Below, piece by piece: positions 1 through 9,798 of a stretch of DNA of 64,000 nt (positions within the stretch are counted from its first letter, which is position 1; every line of letters begins with the position of its first letter). The notes beneath the pieces were generated by a model. That model saw nothing but the letters and a program-made list of their open reading frames with translations. It did not search any database and was not told where the DNA came from. The position numbers and the translations under genes were made by a program. The stretch lies in the NCBI GenBank assembly GCA_937625935.1, contig OW569377.1:395823-459822 (forward strand). The letters run 5' to 3'. The stretch is from Tetramitus jugosus. Its lineage: Eukaryota; Heterolobosea; Eutetramitea; Acrasida; Vahlkampfiidae.

Positions 1-2440
1 CCAAAGAGACAAACCATTTATGACCCTATCCTGGATTAAAGTTTGGAGTATCTTGGCTCAAGGATGACATGAATGAACCTATTTTTATTTGTTGACGAAT
101 TGGTCAGTAACTTGAAGGAATGATATTTGCATGTGAGAAACACACATTCATTATCCCCATTCGAATTGAAGTTTGTAGCGAACCTTCGATTCAATTCTAA
201 CTACTGATGAAAAAGTTGCTTAGTAGCAGTATTCGAATGTTGTATGTGTCCTCGTGTAACTTTAATAATGGAAATGATACCATTCCCTCCCTTGTAACGA
301 AAATAAAGTTATCCAAAGCGAGCCATACGTGATGGAATAACTAAAACTGTTTTCGATCAATAATAATTACATGCTCTTGTCTTCAGAACTCATACGTATA
401 AGTCATCTGCCAAAACCAATTCTCCACTCGGCATTTGGTTTCATTTTCATTGTTGATTAAACGACCATATTGCAGAGAGGTGTGGTCACAATTATTTCAA
501 AGACTTCACTGTAACCTCTTTGAACAATGCACAATGACTATCTATTTCACTGTCCTGGCAATCTAGAAAAGTGATGGTGGTGATGATTAGACATGCATGG
601 TAATTGCACAACGATCAAGTCAAAACATCGATCAAAAACGATTTGGTTGAATTCGGCGAAATAGAGAACAACAGAACCGACGGTCGGTTTTTATTTTCGT
701 TTCGTTTTTACCATTCACTCATGTCCGTGATATTCCAAGATCTAGTATTACTGTTCTATTTGAAGCAAAGAGCAATTCATACATATCGCACAAAAGCGTC
801 GGATTTGGGTCTTGGGTTAATATATCTTGGGAAAAAGCAATGGATAAGTTTTTATAAATGTGGGTTTGAACTTCAGAATTTCACGCCCTCTCCATGTGAA
901 AATTCAAGGAACAAGTCAGCAACTCCTGTGAGAATTAATCAGGAAGTAATGATAGATCAAATGATCCAATAAGTAACCGAAACAATCCTTCAGCTCAAAA
1001 CAAATCTGAACATGGTATTGTTGATGCAATCAGACACTCTTATCACTCAGTAGTCAATCAAAAAGAGACACTTCAGAGAGAACATTGAGAGGAAGATCAT
1101 TGAAGATCCATTTATTGATAGAGTGGGAGCACGGCACCACTCAGTTGTTGACCAATTTGTGGAATTAACATATCGATGACATCTCTTCTTCATTCTCCAT
1201 GAGCATTGAAAATCCTCTTCCTGTAACATTTAACATATGTTGACGCAGGAATATTTGTTAGAAAGAAGCTTGTAGGATGGCCTACTCAGATTTAAAATGT
1301 ACGAGTAAACATTTAACCGTGTCAATGAAGGTCTGGAATCATCAATGTCATGAAAACTGTCCAACAACTGTAATCGCGAAGCAAACTCCTTCCTTGTCGA
1401 TTCATTATGGATTGTTGTTTTATTTCTAGTGGCCATGCATGTTCATCCTCAATAAAATAGTCTGAGATGAACTGATCCTGGTCATCTTCCATTTGTTATT
1501 TGTTTGGTTGGAAAGTTTCGATTACAAGATTGAATAATCCAATCACATGAAAACGTCGGAAAAACGACATAAAAAAGTCAAAATGTGACGGGGTTTTACA
1601 AGGCAAAAAGACAGGTACAAAAAAGAAATATTCTGAATTCTACATGAAAAAGGGTCTAACACTATTCATATGTGTTTCTCCAACATCACCCCAAAAGACA
1701 TTTTTCAAACATTGTAATTGCAATCTGTTTGTTTCTTGTGCGCTTGCGATTCGACGCTTCTGGGCAACATACGTAACAGTGTGTGCTAATATATACTCAC
1801 ACACTGTTACGTATGTTGCCCAGAATATACTTAACTAACAGTTCTTATAGTATAATGTCAGGTTGAAGAATCAAATTCAGAATATATTGCCAGACTTCTC
1901 TTTGAAGACAGCACCAAATTAGATGATACTCACTTGATTGTATCTTTCAAATTTACCGAAAATCGGCCAAACTGGAGTTCACCAGTATTACCATGGCAGA
2001 GAAATATAAGGTACTTAACAAATGTTGTGTTCAGTAATGACTCATTTATACAAAATTGTGAAGCGCTATTTAATCGGAGAAAATCATCTTCTGTTTCGGG
2101 ACGGAAAGTTAAGAGCGAATCTCCGACATTGTCGCAACTGTTGGTGATCATATATTGATAGTGTTCAGCGAAAAGATATCCTCGATCCCAAATCCCTTCA
2201 ACAAATAATATAACTATTCTTTCGTCGTTTCACTTTATTTCCAATATCCATTGAGATCACCTGGCCCAACTTTTAGCGGGGTTTTCAAGCCCAACATACC
2301 ATTTCTGACAATCCTCTTCCACCGGTCTCGTCCTTTGACTCTCTGACATTTTCTTGGGCTTTTGCCACTAAATCACGACGACCGGAATTTTACATATGTT
2401 TTGTCGAAAGTAAACTTGACAAGCCAAAGCTCCGGCTTCA
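1..2440. other. Decayed or intergenic region, no recognisable gene
   Basis: No open frame longer than about 120 codons occurs here, and none shows a family I recognise. Two things stand out. One is the perfect hairpin at 1758-1825. The other is an exon-like open stretch on the + strand from 1862 (just after a possible acceptor, TCAG) to a stop at 2158, reading VEESNSEYIARLLFEDS at its start. It has no ATG and no identifiable upstream exon. Both strands are open at 1934-2151, so coding sense is uncertain. I read the whole block as old, partly degraded sequence. Confidence 0.5.
1758..1825. repeat. Perfect 28-bp inverted repeat (hairpin)
   Basis: Left arm 1758-1785 and right arm 1798-1825 are exact reverse complements over 28 bp, separated by a 12-base A/T-rich loop. 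The arms start TTCTGGGCAACATACGTAAC. The flanks show no direct repeat that would mark a target-site duplication. A perfect arm of this length in a decayed region implies recent origin or selection. It could be a tiny foldback element, a hairpin RNA precursor or a cruciform. Confidence 0.85.
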
Positions 2441-2683
2441 ATGTTGGACATATTCGAGGAGAGAGGTTACTATGGCCATCCAGATATGCAAAGATTGGCA
2501 CGAATCAACAAAGCAATCGACGATCACGTTCAAAAATCTAACTGTGCACACTTCACAATTTGCTATGGTGTCAGAATCATTCCAGGTTTTGATTTATGTA
2601 GAAGTTCTTGGCGGATAAGAAGCAATGACAACAGTGGAGTATATGGAGAAGTCGTCAACGGAATTAGATCTGCAAGAAAGTAA
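2441..2683 (+). CDS. Unrecognised 80-codon open frame
   Basis: An ATG-started frame of 80 codons with mixed composition and no motif I recognise. It lies among degraded sequence, with no clear leader and no neighbour to explain it. It could be a fragment of an old retroelement or gene, since retroelement-like relics follow from 3100. Treat as a doubtful ORF. Confidence 0.15.
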   Translation: MLDIFEERGYYGHPDMQRLARINKAIDDHVQKSNCAHFTICYGVRIIPGFDLCRSSWRIRSNDNSGVYGEVVNGIRSARK

Positions 2684-3127
2684 CGAGATGTTGCAGTTCC
2701 ATTTACAGAGTGGATGAAACTGCGCGCTCAGATTAGCATATGACTTCCATCGACATCAAAATCAGGCAATGTGTGGTTTATAGCCAAAGTACTGACATCC
2801 AACCTACTAGAGCTTCTGTCATCAAATTGAAGCAATGACAGTATTGTGGTCTCCCCCAAAGAATAATTTACCTCTACTTGCCATCTCCCGTATCATATGG
2901 GAGAGGAAGATCTACGAGTGAGCCTGTGGTCGACAAAGGATAGACCAAACTGACAGATTACGCAGTATCCAGAGCTAGATACGAAGAGGGAAGAAGAGAG
3001 AAGCCAGTGCAATTGAAGAAGAAGTCCCACAGAGGAAGGTAATACTAACAAACTCCCCAGGAGGTACTGTCCAGATTAACAAAGCACAACAAATTTCTGT
3101 GCGCAGCGAGGAAATGCCACAGAACCT

Positions 3128-3256
3128 ATGAGCAAGACTTTGAATGTGGTCTGGTACAACATCCGAGGGCTTAAAATTAAACGGATTGGTGTTGTATCAA
3201 TGATGGAATCAAGCCTAGATATAGATGTGTTGAAAGTGTCCAAGAACGTAGAATGA
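3128..3256 (+). pseudogene. Possible AP-endonuclease-like (LINE ORF2) relic
   Basis: Reading + from the ATG at 3128 gives a peptide containing LNVVWYNIRGLK, then about 18 residues later LDIDVLKVSK, then a stop at 3254-3256. This order (strand, then an N-R-G-L motif, then a helix, then D-I-x-x-L-x-x-S) matches the first strand-helix-strand unit of the exonuclease-endonuclease-phosphatase fold that opens ORF2 of many non-LTR retrotransposons. Nothing downstream continues the domain, so if real it is a short remnant. It is antisense to the tail of the RRM-like pseudogene. A chance resemblance is possible. Confidence 0.3.
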
Positions 3257-3269
3257 TTGCTGGCAATGG

Positions 3270-4120
3270 AAGAATCCTTGCTGTGTAGGTCGCTTGTGGT
3301 GAGACGTGCTGATCTTTTATTGTGTTCATTGAGTGGTGGTTGGCTCTTGGGTGACCGTAGTTGGAGTGGCGGGATGGGATTCCGGCATGATCGACTCCCA
3401 GTCATCGGTCGTAGACGGAGTCGAAGTTCGAATTCGGAGATTCGCTCCGGCGTCCTTGGAGACGGGTCGCGAGGGGAATCCGGTTGATGGAAGCCATATC
3501 TTTTAATACACTGACTTGGTGGCGCAGGTCGTCCACCACAGCCAGTAGCTCTTGGTACATCTTGGTCAGCCTCTTGCTGACAGCCTTGACCGTATCACGT
3601 GGGCGTGGAAGGAAGCGCTTTGCTTCCACCTCCACTGGCATGGATTGAACGTTCCGAAGCAATGCTTCGGCATACGTTTCGAACTCCATCACAACAAAGG
3701 CGGTGTCGTGCTTCTTGAGCACGTTCTTGACCTTTGTTGTACCAAGCATGGCCTTGATGTCGTCCTCCGTCTTACCTTTGACACCGTGGAGGACGACCTT
3801 CTTGGCACAATCAACGTTGTGCTTGAGTGCTGCCTTGCAGCCACTCATCTTCTTGTGGCGGTTGAAGGATTCAACAAATGGGTAAATGTTGTCATCACAA
3901 CAGTTACCCACGCAACAAACCTCTTGGGGCCCTTCTTGATGACTTGAACCCTGGTGAGCAAATCACCAAAATCCAAGCCAATCTTCTTGGCCAAGGCAGC
4001 CTTTCCAGTGATGATGACCTCCTTGCTGCTTGGTGCAGTTCCTCTTGGTGCTGTGGTCCACACAGCATAGCGTGGATTCTCATACTCACGAACAACAGGG
4101 GTGTGTGTTCGTTTTTTCAT
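3270..4120 (-). pseudogene. Broken tandem copy of RRM-like/coiled-coil protein
   Basis: This is a frameshifted, shortened copy of the intact gene at 4304-5470. It starts at ATG 4118-4120 and matches the intact protein through RFVAWVTV (first RRM-like fold). The frame then changes near 3885-3900, and the homology continues in another frame to 3402 (VDCAKKVVLHGVK, DTAFVVM, then the coiled coil LTKMYQELLAVVDDLRHQV). A third frame below 3402 holds a segment like KRSARLTTSDL that matches the C-terminal tail of the intact copy, so the middle is deleted. The leaders are also similar (GAATTCAATTAC followed by A-rich sequence). Confidence 0.7.
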
Positions 4121-4154
4121 CGGCGTTTTTTTTTCTACGTTTTGTAATTGAATT

Positions 4155-4188
4155 CTTTTTTTTTTTTTTTATTTTTTTTTTTTTTTTT
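4155..4188. repeat. Long poly-T/poly-A tract
   Basis: A run of about 33 T on the + strand broken by a single A. Read on the minus strand it is a poly-A tract just upstream of the broken RRM-like gene and below the end of the intact one. It may be the retained poly-A tail of a retrotransposed copy whose body lies at higher coordinates (4304-5470 on the minus strand), or a simple A/T-rich spacer. Confidence 0.6.
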
Positions 4189-4303
4189 CCATACAACCAT
4201 GTGTGCTTGCGCAGCACGATTGCTCATTTATTGACTTGTTTTGTGAGTGACGACCCGTAGGGCGTCATTCACTCTTCTTCTCTTGTTGTCCCCGACGGTG
4301 CAT

Positions 4304-5470
4304 CTACAGGTTGGAAGAATCACTCTGGTGAGTGTTTTGGTTGATGCCCTTCATCAAAGGGTGTAACCTTGTAGTAGGACCGTCGATGGACACAGAGCCA
4401 TCTGTTGTTTTTTTCTTGTTTTGGGCCTTGTTGCTCATCAGATCACCCAGTGTGATCCTAGCACTCCTCTTCTTGTTGTCATTGAGTTGTGGACTCTGAA
4501 TCTCCTTTTCGGAGTCATCATCCACATCCACAATGACTGGTTCGTCCTCAGTCAAACCATACCTTTTGCGTGCAGCAGCCAGCGCCAAAGCAGCAATTTC
4601 CTTTTTCACTCTGGCGAACACTGGAGAAGTGGCATTCACTTGCTCCAGAATTTGCCGGTTCTCAGCACTGAGCTGTACAACAGGCACTGATGGCAGTGGT
4701 GTTGCTACAGTCCTCTGTTCTTCTGCCTCCACTAGCTCAGGAGTAGTCTCCATCCTAGCAGTGACTTGGGCAACTTCTTGTTCCGACATTGGAACCGGTT
4801 TGTTGCCCCCTTGACCCTTTGTCTTTGCCAATTCCTTGGTGAATTCTGTGACCTGTCGACGCAGTCCGTCAACCACCGTCAGCAGCTCCTCGTACATCTT
4901 CGTCAACCTCTTGTTGACCGCCTTGAGAGGATCATGTGGTCTCTCGACGTATCGAGTGACCGTGGCCTTGACCTTGTTCTCTCCGCTGAGCACTGCCCGT
5001 GCATAGGTTTCATCACCCATGACCACGAAAGCAGTGTCACGCTTCTTTAGCACACTGGCAACCTTCTCAGGTCCCAGTAGCTTCTTGATGTCGTCCACTG
5101 ACATATTCTTCATGCCATGGACGACCACCTTTCTTGTGCAATCAACGCTGCGCTTGGGTGCAGCAGTGCTGTTGCCAATCCTCCTCTGTTTGTTGAATAG
5201 CTCAACAAACTCATAGATGCGGTCACCCTTGACCGTCACCCATGCAACAAAGCGTTGCTGGCCTTTCCTCTTGATGACCTGGACTCGGTTGAGCCAGTCA
5301 CCAAACTCCTCTCCTATCTTTCTTGCCAAAGATGACTGAGAGACACCATTACCGTTGCCAGTAATGACGACCTCTCTGTCACTTGGCCTAGAGCCTTTCC
5401 GTGCAGTGGTCCACACTGCATAACGGCTGTTGCCGTATTCCTTCACCAAATTTGTTGAATCACCAGACAT
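4304..5470 (-). CDS. RRM-like/coiled-coil protein, possible retroelement ORF1-like
   Basis: A 388-aa protein starting at ATG 5468-5470. Two beta-alpha-beta-like blocks resemble degenerate RRMs: about residues 30-95 (VVITG, then FVAWVTV) and about 108-165 (RKVVVHGM, then RDTAFVVM). A predicted coiled coil follows at about 180-215, then a long acidic and polar tail with a basic KKRSARI segment. No CCHC knuckle or catalytic domain is visible. RRM plus coiled coil is the architecture of many LINE ORF1 proteins, and a damaged tandem copy lies downstream. The start is only 70 bp from the 5' end of a tRNA gene, a preferred landing site for some amoebal retroelements. The assignment as ORF1-like is inference; a host RNA-binding protein is the alternative. 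Confidence 0.55.
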   Translation of the reverse strand: MSGDSTNLVKEYGNSRYAVWTTARKGSRPSDREVVITGNGNGVSQSSLARKIGEEFGDWLNRVQVIKRKGQQRFVAWVTVKGDRIYEFVELFNKQRRIGNSTAAPKRSVDCTRKVVVHGMKNMSVDDIKKLLGPEKVASVLKKRDTAFVVMGDETYARAVLSGENKVKATVTRYVERPHDPLKAVNKRLTKMYEELLTVVDGLRRQVTEFTKELAKTKGQGGNKPVPMSEQEVAQVTARMETTPELVEAEEQRTVATPLPSVPVVQLSAENRQILEQVNATSPVFARVKKEIAALALAAARKRYGLTEDEPVIVDVDDDSEKEIQSPQLNDNKKRSARITLGDLMSNKAQNKKKTTDGSVSIDGPTTRLHPLMKGINQNTHQSDSSNL

Positions 5471-5539
5471 GTGATTCCGTTTTTTTCTGCGTTTTTGTGT
5501 AATTGAATTCCTTGTAATTAAGAGATATTGAGATGTACA

Positions 5540-5612
5540 GCGCCTTTAGCTCAGTGGATAGAGCACTGGACTTCGGATCCAGGGGTCATGGGTTCGACTC
5601 CCATATGGTGTA
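5540..5612 (+). tRNA. tRNA-Arg (anticodon TCG)
   Basis: A 73-nt cloverleaf: acceptor strand GCGCCTT, then TA, D stem GCTC/GAGC, anticodon stem CTGGA/TCCAG with loop CTTCGGA (anticodon TCG, reads CGA), a five-base variable loop, and T stem ATGGG/CCCAT around TTCGACT. The acceptor stem has two G-U pairs and one U-U mismatch at pair 6, weaker than usual but acceptable. No intron. A T-run (5641-5650) about 30 bases downstream could end Pol III transcription. Confidence 0.9.
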
Positions 5613-5726
5613 CGTTTTGTGATTTCTTGCTGGCAACAAGGTTTTTTTTTTGCCAGTTCGTTTGTGACTGTTTTTTTTTAGTTTAATACATGAAAACTCA
5701 CCAAATGTGCATTTCTTATTTACTGA

Positions 5727-8700
5727 CTAACAAAAACGAACATCGAATACAAAAGTACCTACTTCGTTTCCAACATCATCCAATATTCTGGTTCTAATTC
5801 TCTTCTTTGTCCTTAGTTTGGGAGGGGTAAGTGTTTGCTTGGCAAGTTGAATTGTGTATCTCTGTTCTTCACTTGCAGGACTGTCTTCGATGGGAGTTAC
5901 GACCGTTCTCTTGCTTGACAATCGTTGTTCCACATGGCAAGATTTTACATTTCCGAGAGCATAGTACGCAATCTCAGCATGAAATGTGAATACTTTCTTC
6001 AGAGGTAGCTTAAGGCATGGAATCGTGTTGCTCTCACTATTGCCACTACAGAGTTCAAGTGGACAGGGAAGACCATCTATGTGAACACTCATTGACTCAA
6101 GCACTATGCAGCTTTTCAAACATTGAGGAACACTTACATGGAAAGTATTCAAAGTTATTAGTTGCAGACTATTGATGGAGCCACTGGATTCAACTGCTGG
6201 GCCAAAGGAACCAGTGAACGATCTCTCTCCCTTGTTGAAAGTGAGTGCGTAGGGAATATCAAACACTGAGATAGCGGGTAACTTGAGAACTTGTAGGAGA
6301 ATATGACAAATCTCAGTTTTTCTCTCGGACCATAACAGCTCATCACTTCGATTATGTGTGTGGATGCAGAGGAAATTGTCACTGAGACTACTAACAGATA
6401 TCCGCTCAATGCTCGCAAAAGGAATAACTGTCTTGCACTTACTGAAACGATGGTCCAATAAAAATATACTAGAGTCAGTAATGACCAAGGCAGCTCTTCT
6501 TCTTCGCAACTTTCTTGTGTATCTAGTGACACTGTCACAGAATTGAATGTTATCAATGAGAATATCTGACAGTTGAGATATTTGTTTCATATTGCGATAA
6601 CCATTCACTGGAATATATAATCCAATATAGTCTCTGTCGATAGAACATCTTCGTCTCATCTTTTTCCCTCGGTAGACATCTTGAATGGATGTCTTGGTCT
6701 GATCCATACTTCTGCTCATGTGAATCAATTTCTGCCTAGGGGTAGTGCTCTGTTGCAGCAGGAGCTTGTTGGCTAAGAATGCCGTATCGGCCCAGTTTGG
6801 ATTGTACGTGACAATCCAATGATTGGCATTGGTAGAGCTTCTGCAGATCATAAACTCACTATCCAATGACTCCCTGGATTCAAATGTTGCATTGATGATA
6901 TCTCCATTAGATTTGGGAAGAAAGGCCACTGAAGAAGCTACTTGAATTGAGAGTTCTTTTCTTGAATTGTACTTTGGCTGAGCTACCCATTGCAGTATTT
7001 CGATGATTTCAGTTTTCTTAATGGATGATAAGAGAAAGTCGTGAGGTTCTGAGCATTGAATTGCAAAGAAGTTGTCATCACCAGAACTGACTGCCAAGCT
7101 CATAATGCTTTCTACAGGAATTCGGCATCGAACATTGCCTTCCAATCCATTGAAAAGATAGACAGCAGAATTTGTGATGACCAAACGGCATTCCTTGCTA
7201 CTCATTCCTGATGATACAATGTAGTGTACCATGCTACTGAAAACAACCACAGGTTCTCCAAAGTGTTTCTCAAAATTTGAAAACAGTGCACTACTACAAA
7301 AGGCTGTGTAATCACCATCATATCTGGAGTTTGATGTAACGCTGGACAATGACCCTCTCCTCCTTAGTTTCTTCCCCTTGTATACATCGTTTTCAAAATA
7401 TTCTTGATCTCCGTGATCGAGTAGTTCAGGATCGTTCTTCAATACCTTTTGGAAGCATTCAACTTCATCATTCAAAAATCTCAATAGTTCCTTGTCCAGT
7501 TGAGAAATTTCTCTCGTAGTTCCAACAATCGCAGCGTCCTGTTCGTTTACATTGCTCTCTAGAGTGTAACTTAGATGTAAACATCGCTCCTTACTTGATT
7601 TGAGAGTTCGAATGGCTTGTTCGAGCTTCTCCAATTCGTACTCGTGAGACACGATTTCATCATTCAGTTTATGAATTCGTCTTCTCATCTCAAGGGATGT
7701 TGTTTGGTAAATCTGGAGCTCTGTTTGAGCAGAGCATCTATGATCACACAGTTTTTGTCGCTTCTCTGCCATATCAAGCAGAGAAGTCCCATGACCAACA
7801 TTACATCTTTGTTTGTACGCTTCCTGGCTATTTTGGATACATCCATAAACCAATCCTTTAAACTTTGAGAATAGAACTTGATGGTTGTGCACCTTCTTTT
7901 CCACATCAGAAGGGCTTCTAATCAATAGCGTTTGCTTCATATTATCGACCAGAGACACAATTTTAAATGTGTGACTACTAGGTTTCGATACCATGGAGCA
8001 AAAGTGAAGGAACAACACGAGAATATTCTGCTGTGATTCCGAGCGCTTGAGCGTTTTGCTCAATAGCTTGTCTCCGGTCGTCTCTGGCAATAAAACGACA
8101 ACATCACTAAACAAATAAGCTGAATAATTGCCATGAGTCGAGAATGCACTTTTTTCTCCCTTGGTACCTCTTCGTCCCCGAGCTGCACTCTTGATTGCCT
8201 CAGAGTTGGCAGCTTCAACAAAGTTAAGTCTCGAACAAATGATGGAACAATTGACTTGAGCTGACGCAACAAATCTGCGATGAGATTGTATAAAATTGTT
8301 AATGCCAAGCTCTTTGCTCAACACAGTTGAGATGTAACTGAAGGTACTCAAGGTATCGGAAGCTGCCTTACTTTTATCACAGTGATGGGCAATATCTGTG
8401 ATGAGCTTCACTGCTTGTTGAATACGTGGATAATCATCCATCGATTCATCTGTCACCTCGAGAATGTTCTGAAGTAACATTTGATATCTTGGAATTCTCT
8501 GAATGGGAATAATAAGCAACGTTGCCAAATCGTTGGCGAGACCAGAATTGGATGGACTTCGACTTGAAGGTTGACCTACACATGATTCAACATAGGATTT
8601 GAACCACTTTTGTTTTCTCAACTTTTGATACAGCTCATATGCTTCATCATAATTATTTACAAAATCAGTGTACAACTTCAAACATGGAGCAGTTTCTTGA

Positions 8701-9482
8701 AAAACTCTTCCTATCGCGGAGAATTCTTCATTTCCTTCACCCACAGAACTGACTTCATTCTTGAGCTTCTCCAACAGATAGGTGTTAGCTCCCAAAATTT
8801 GCTTAATATTGCCAAAGAGGCATTTGTATTCGCTCTCAGAGAATGTTGATTGATTATTCAATGGCAGACCATTGGTCGAGCTATTTCCTAGACTAACTTC
8901 ATTCATCATTCTCCAAGCTTCCTTTGCATACACCTCAACAAACAAGGTCAAATTCCTGACATAGATCTCTTCTGTTGTAATTGTTTCCTTGACCAACTCT
9001 CTTCTCTTTGTCAATTTCCGACTGACAATCGCGATCAACGTGGATGGAGGAGCAGAAAATATGGTTGGTATCGACAAGTCTTCCTCTGACGAGTTCTCTT
9101 TGATTTCTTCTACATGAGTATCCTGCTGTTTGTTAGGTGAAGACACAGGAGTAATATCAGTACCAGAATATGTATTGTGAGATTGACTGCGAGTCGTCGC
9201 TTCGCATGACTTGAGTACACTTGCTACTTGTGAAGAACTCGAGAAGCTAGAGTTGTTATCATATGATGATGATAACAGTTCACTATAATCATACTGCCAC
9301 GAATAAGAAGAACTCATTTTGTTCAGGATTCCATCAGGATTGCTTACGTTTCTTCTGATGGGCGGTTTTGCAATACTATCCAGCCTACTTCTCATTCGAG
9401 GGGACATCTCTATCGTATTGGATGACTCCACCATTAAATTCGAACTGAAAGTACCAGTATTAGACTGTATGGATTGTGTCAT
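5727..9482 (-). CDS. RhoGEF (DH-PH) with two myosin-tail TH1 domains
   Basis: A 1251-aa protein; I use ATG 9480-9482 because the frame above it opens only at GTG. The Ser/Asn-rich N-terminus (to about 140) is followed by a DH domain (about 160-390) with the CR1-like RRELVKETITTEEIYVRNL and CR3-like IIPIQRIPRYQMLLQNILEV. Next come a PH-like region, a coiled coil (about 560-660) and two modules, each opening with GKK-x-RRR (about 695-865 and 935-1075) and containing lliTd-like strands and a K-x-E-I-I-x-x-L helix. These match the myosin-I TH1 fold, which binds acidic phospholipids. The inferred role is activating Rho/Rac GTPases at membranes. There is no myosin motor in the protein. Confidence 0.8.
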   Translation of the reverse strand: MTQSIQSNTGTFSSNLMVESSNTIEMSPRMRSRLDSIAKPPIRRNVSNPDGILNKMSSSYSWQYDYSELLSSSYDNNSSFSSSSQVASVLKSCEATTRSQSHNTYSGTDITPVSSPNKQQDTHVEEIKENSSEEDLSIPTIFSAPPSTLIAIVSRKLTKRRELVKETITTEEIYVRNLTLFVEVYAKEAWRMMNEVSLGNSSTNGLPLNNQSTFSESEYKCLFGNIKQILGANTYLLEKLKNEVSSVGEGNEEFSAIGRVFQETAPCLKLYTDFVNNYDEAYELYQKLRKQKWFKSYVESCVGQPSSRSPSNSGLANDLATLLIIPIQRIPRYQMLLQNILEVTDESMDDYPRIQQAVKLITDIAHHCDKSKAASDTLSTFSYISTVLSKELGINNFIQSHRRFVASAQVNCSIICSRLNFVEAANSEAIKSAARGRRGTKGEKSAFSTHGNYSAYLFSDVVVLLPETTGDKLLSKTLKRSESQQNILVLFLHFCSMVSKPSSHTFKIVSLVDNMKQTLLIRSPSDVEKKVHNHQVLFSKFKGLVYGCIQNSQEAYKQRCNVGHGTSLLDMAEKRQKLCDHRCSAQTELQIYQTTSLEMRRRIHKLNDEIVSHEYELEKLEQAIRTLKSSKERCLHLSYTLESNVNEQDAAIVGTTREISQLDKELLRFLNDEVECFQKVLKNDPELLDHGDQEYFENDVYKGKKLRRRGSLSSVTSNSRYDGDYTAFCSSALFSNFEKHFGEPVVVFSSMVHYIVSSGMSSKECRLVITNSAVYLFNGLEGNVRCRIPVESIMSLAVSSGDDNFFAIQCSEPHDFLLSSIKKTEIIEILQWVAQPKYNSRKELSIQVASSVAFLPKSNGDIINATFESRESLDSEFMICRSSTNANHWIVTYNPNWADTAFLANKLLLQQSTTPRQKLIHMSRSMDQTKTSIQDVYRGKKMRRRCSIDRDYIGLYIPVNGYRNMKQISQLSDILIDNIQFCDSVTRYTRKLRRRRAALVITDSSIFLLDHRFSKCKTVIPFASIERISVSSLSDNFLCIHTHNRSDELLWSERKTEICHILLQVLKLPAISVFDIPYALTFNKGERSFTGSFGPAVESSGSINSLQLITLNTFHVSVPQCLKSCIVLESMSVHIDGLPCPLELCSGNSESNTIPCLKLPLKKVFTFHAEIAYYALGNVKSCHVEQRLSSKRTVVTPIEDSPASEEQRYTIQLAKQTLTPPKLRTKKRIRTRILDDVGNEVGTFVFDVRFC

Positions 9483-9798
9483 TCTGAAGTTGTGTTGTGG
9501 TTGTTTCGTCTTTTGTGTTCCAGAGAACCGTGTCACAGACAAAACAACCAACACTTTGCTGCAGTGACATCTAAAAACCTCTACCGGTTGGTGAGCCCAA
9601 ACAGTCCGTGGGAATATTCAATGTGATATCATTATCCACACAACAACATCACACGATGGACTATTTTCGATTTTTCAGATGGTTCAGAGAGAGAAAAAAA
9701 ATTCTGCTATCGTGACAAATTCAGCTTGTCAGACATCAGCGGCTTTTTTATGGCAAAATAGAACAACTCCTTGACAGCGCAGAGAAAAATCTTTGACA
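9483..9798. other. Intergenic spacer
   Basis: About 315 bp between two minus-strand genes, holding the leader of the RhoGEF gene and the tail of the F-box gene. I see no ORF, RNA gene or repeat here. Confidence 0.6.

Noticed and set aside
604-972. 122-codon open frame on the + strand
   Set aside because: It begins at TTG, has no motif and lies in a region of decayed sequence. No support as a gene.
1047-1436. Two adjacent minus-strand frames (60 and 68 codons)
   Set aside because: Short, without recognisable motifs or a splice join that gives a sensible protein.
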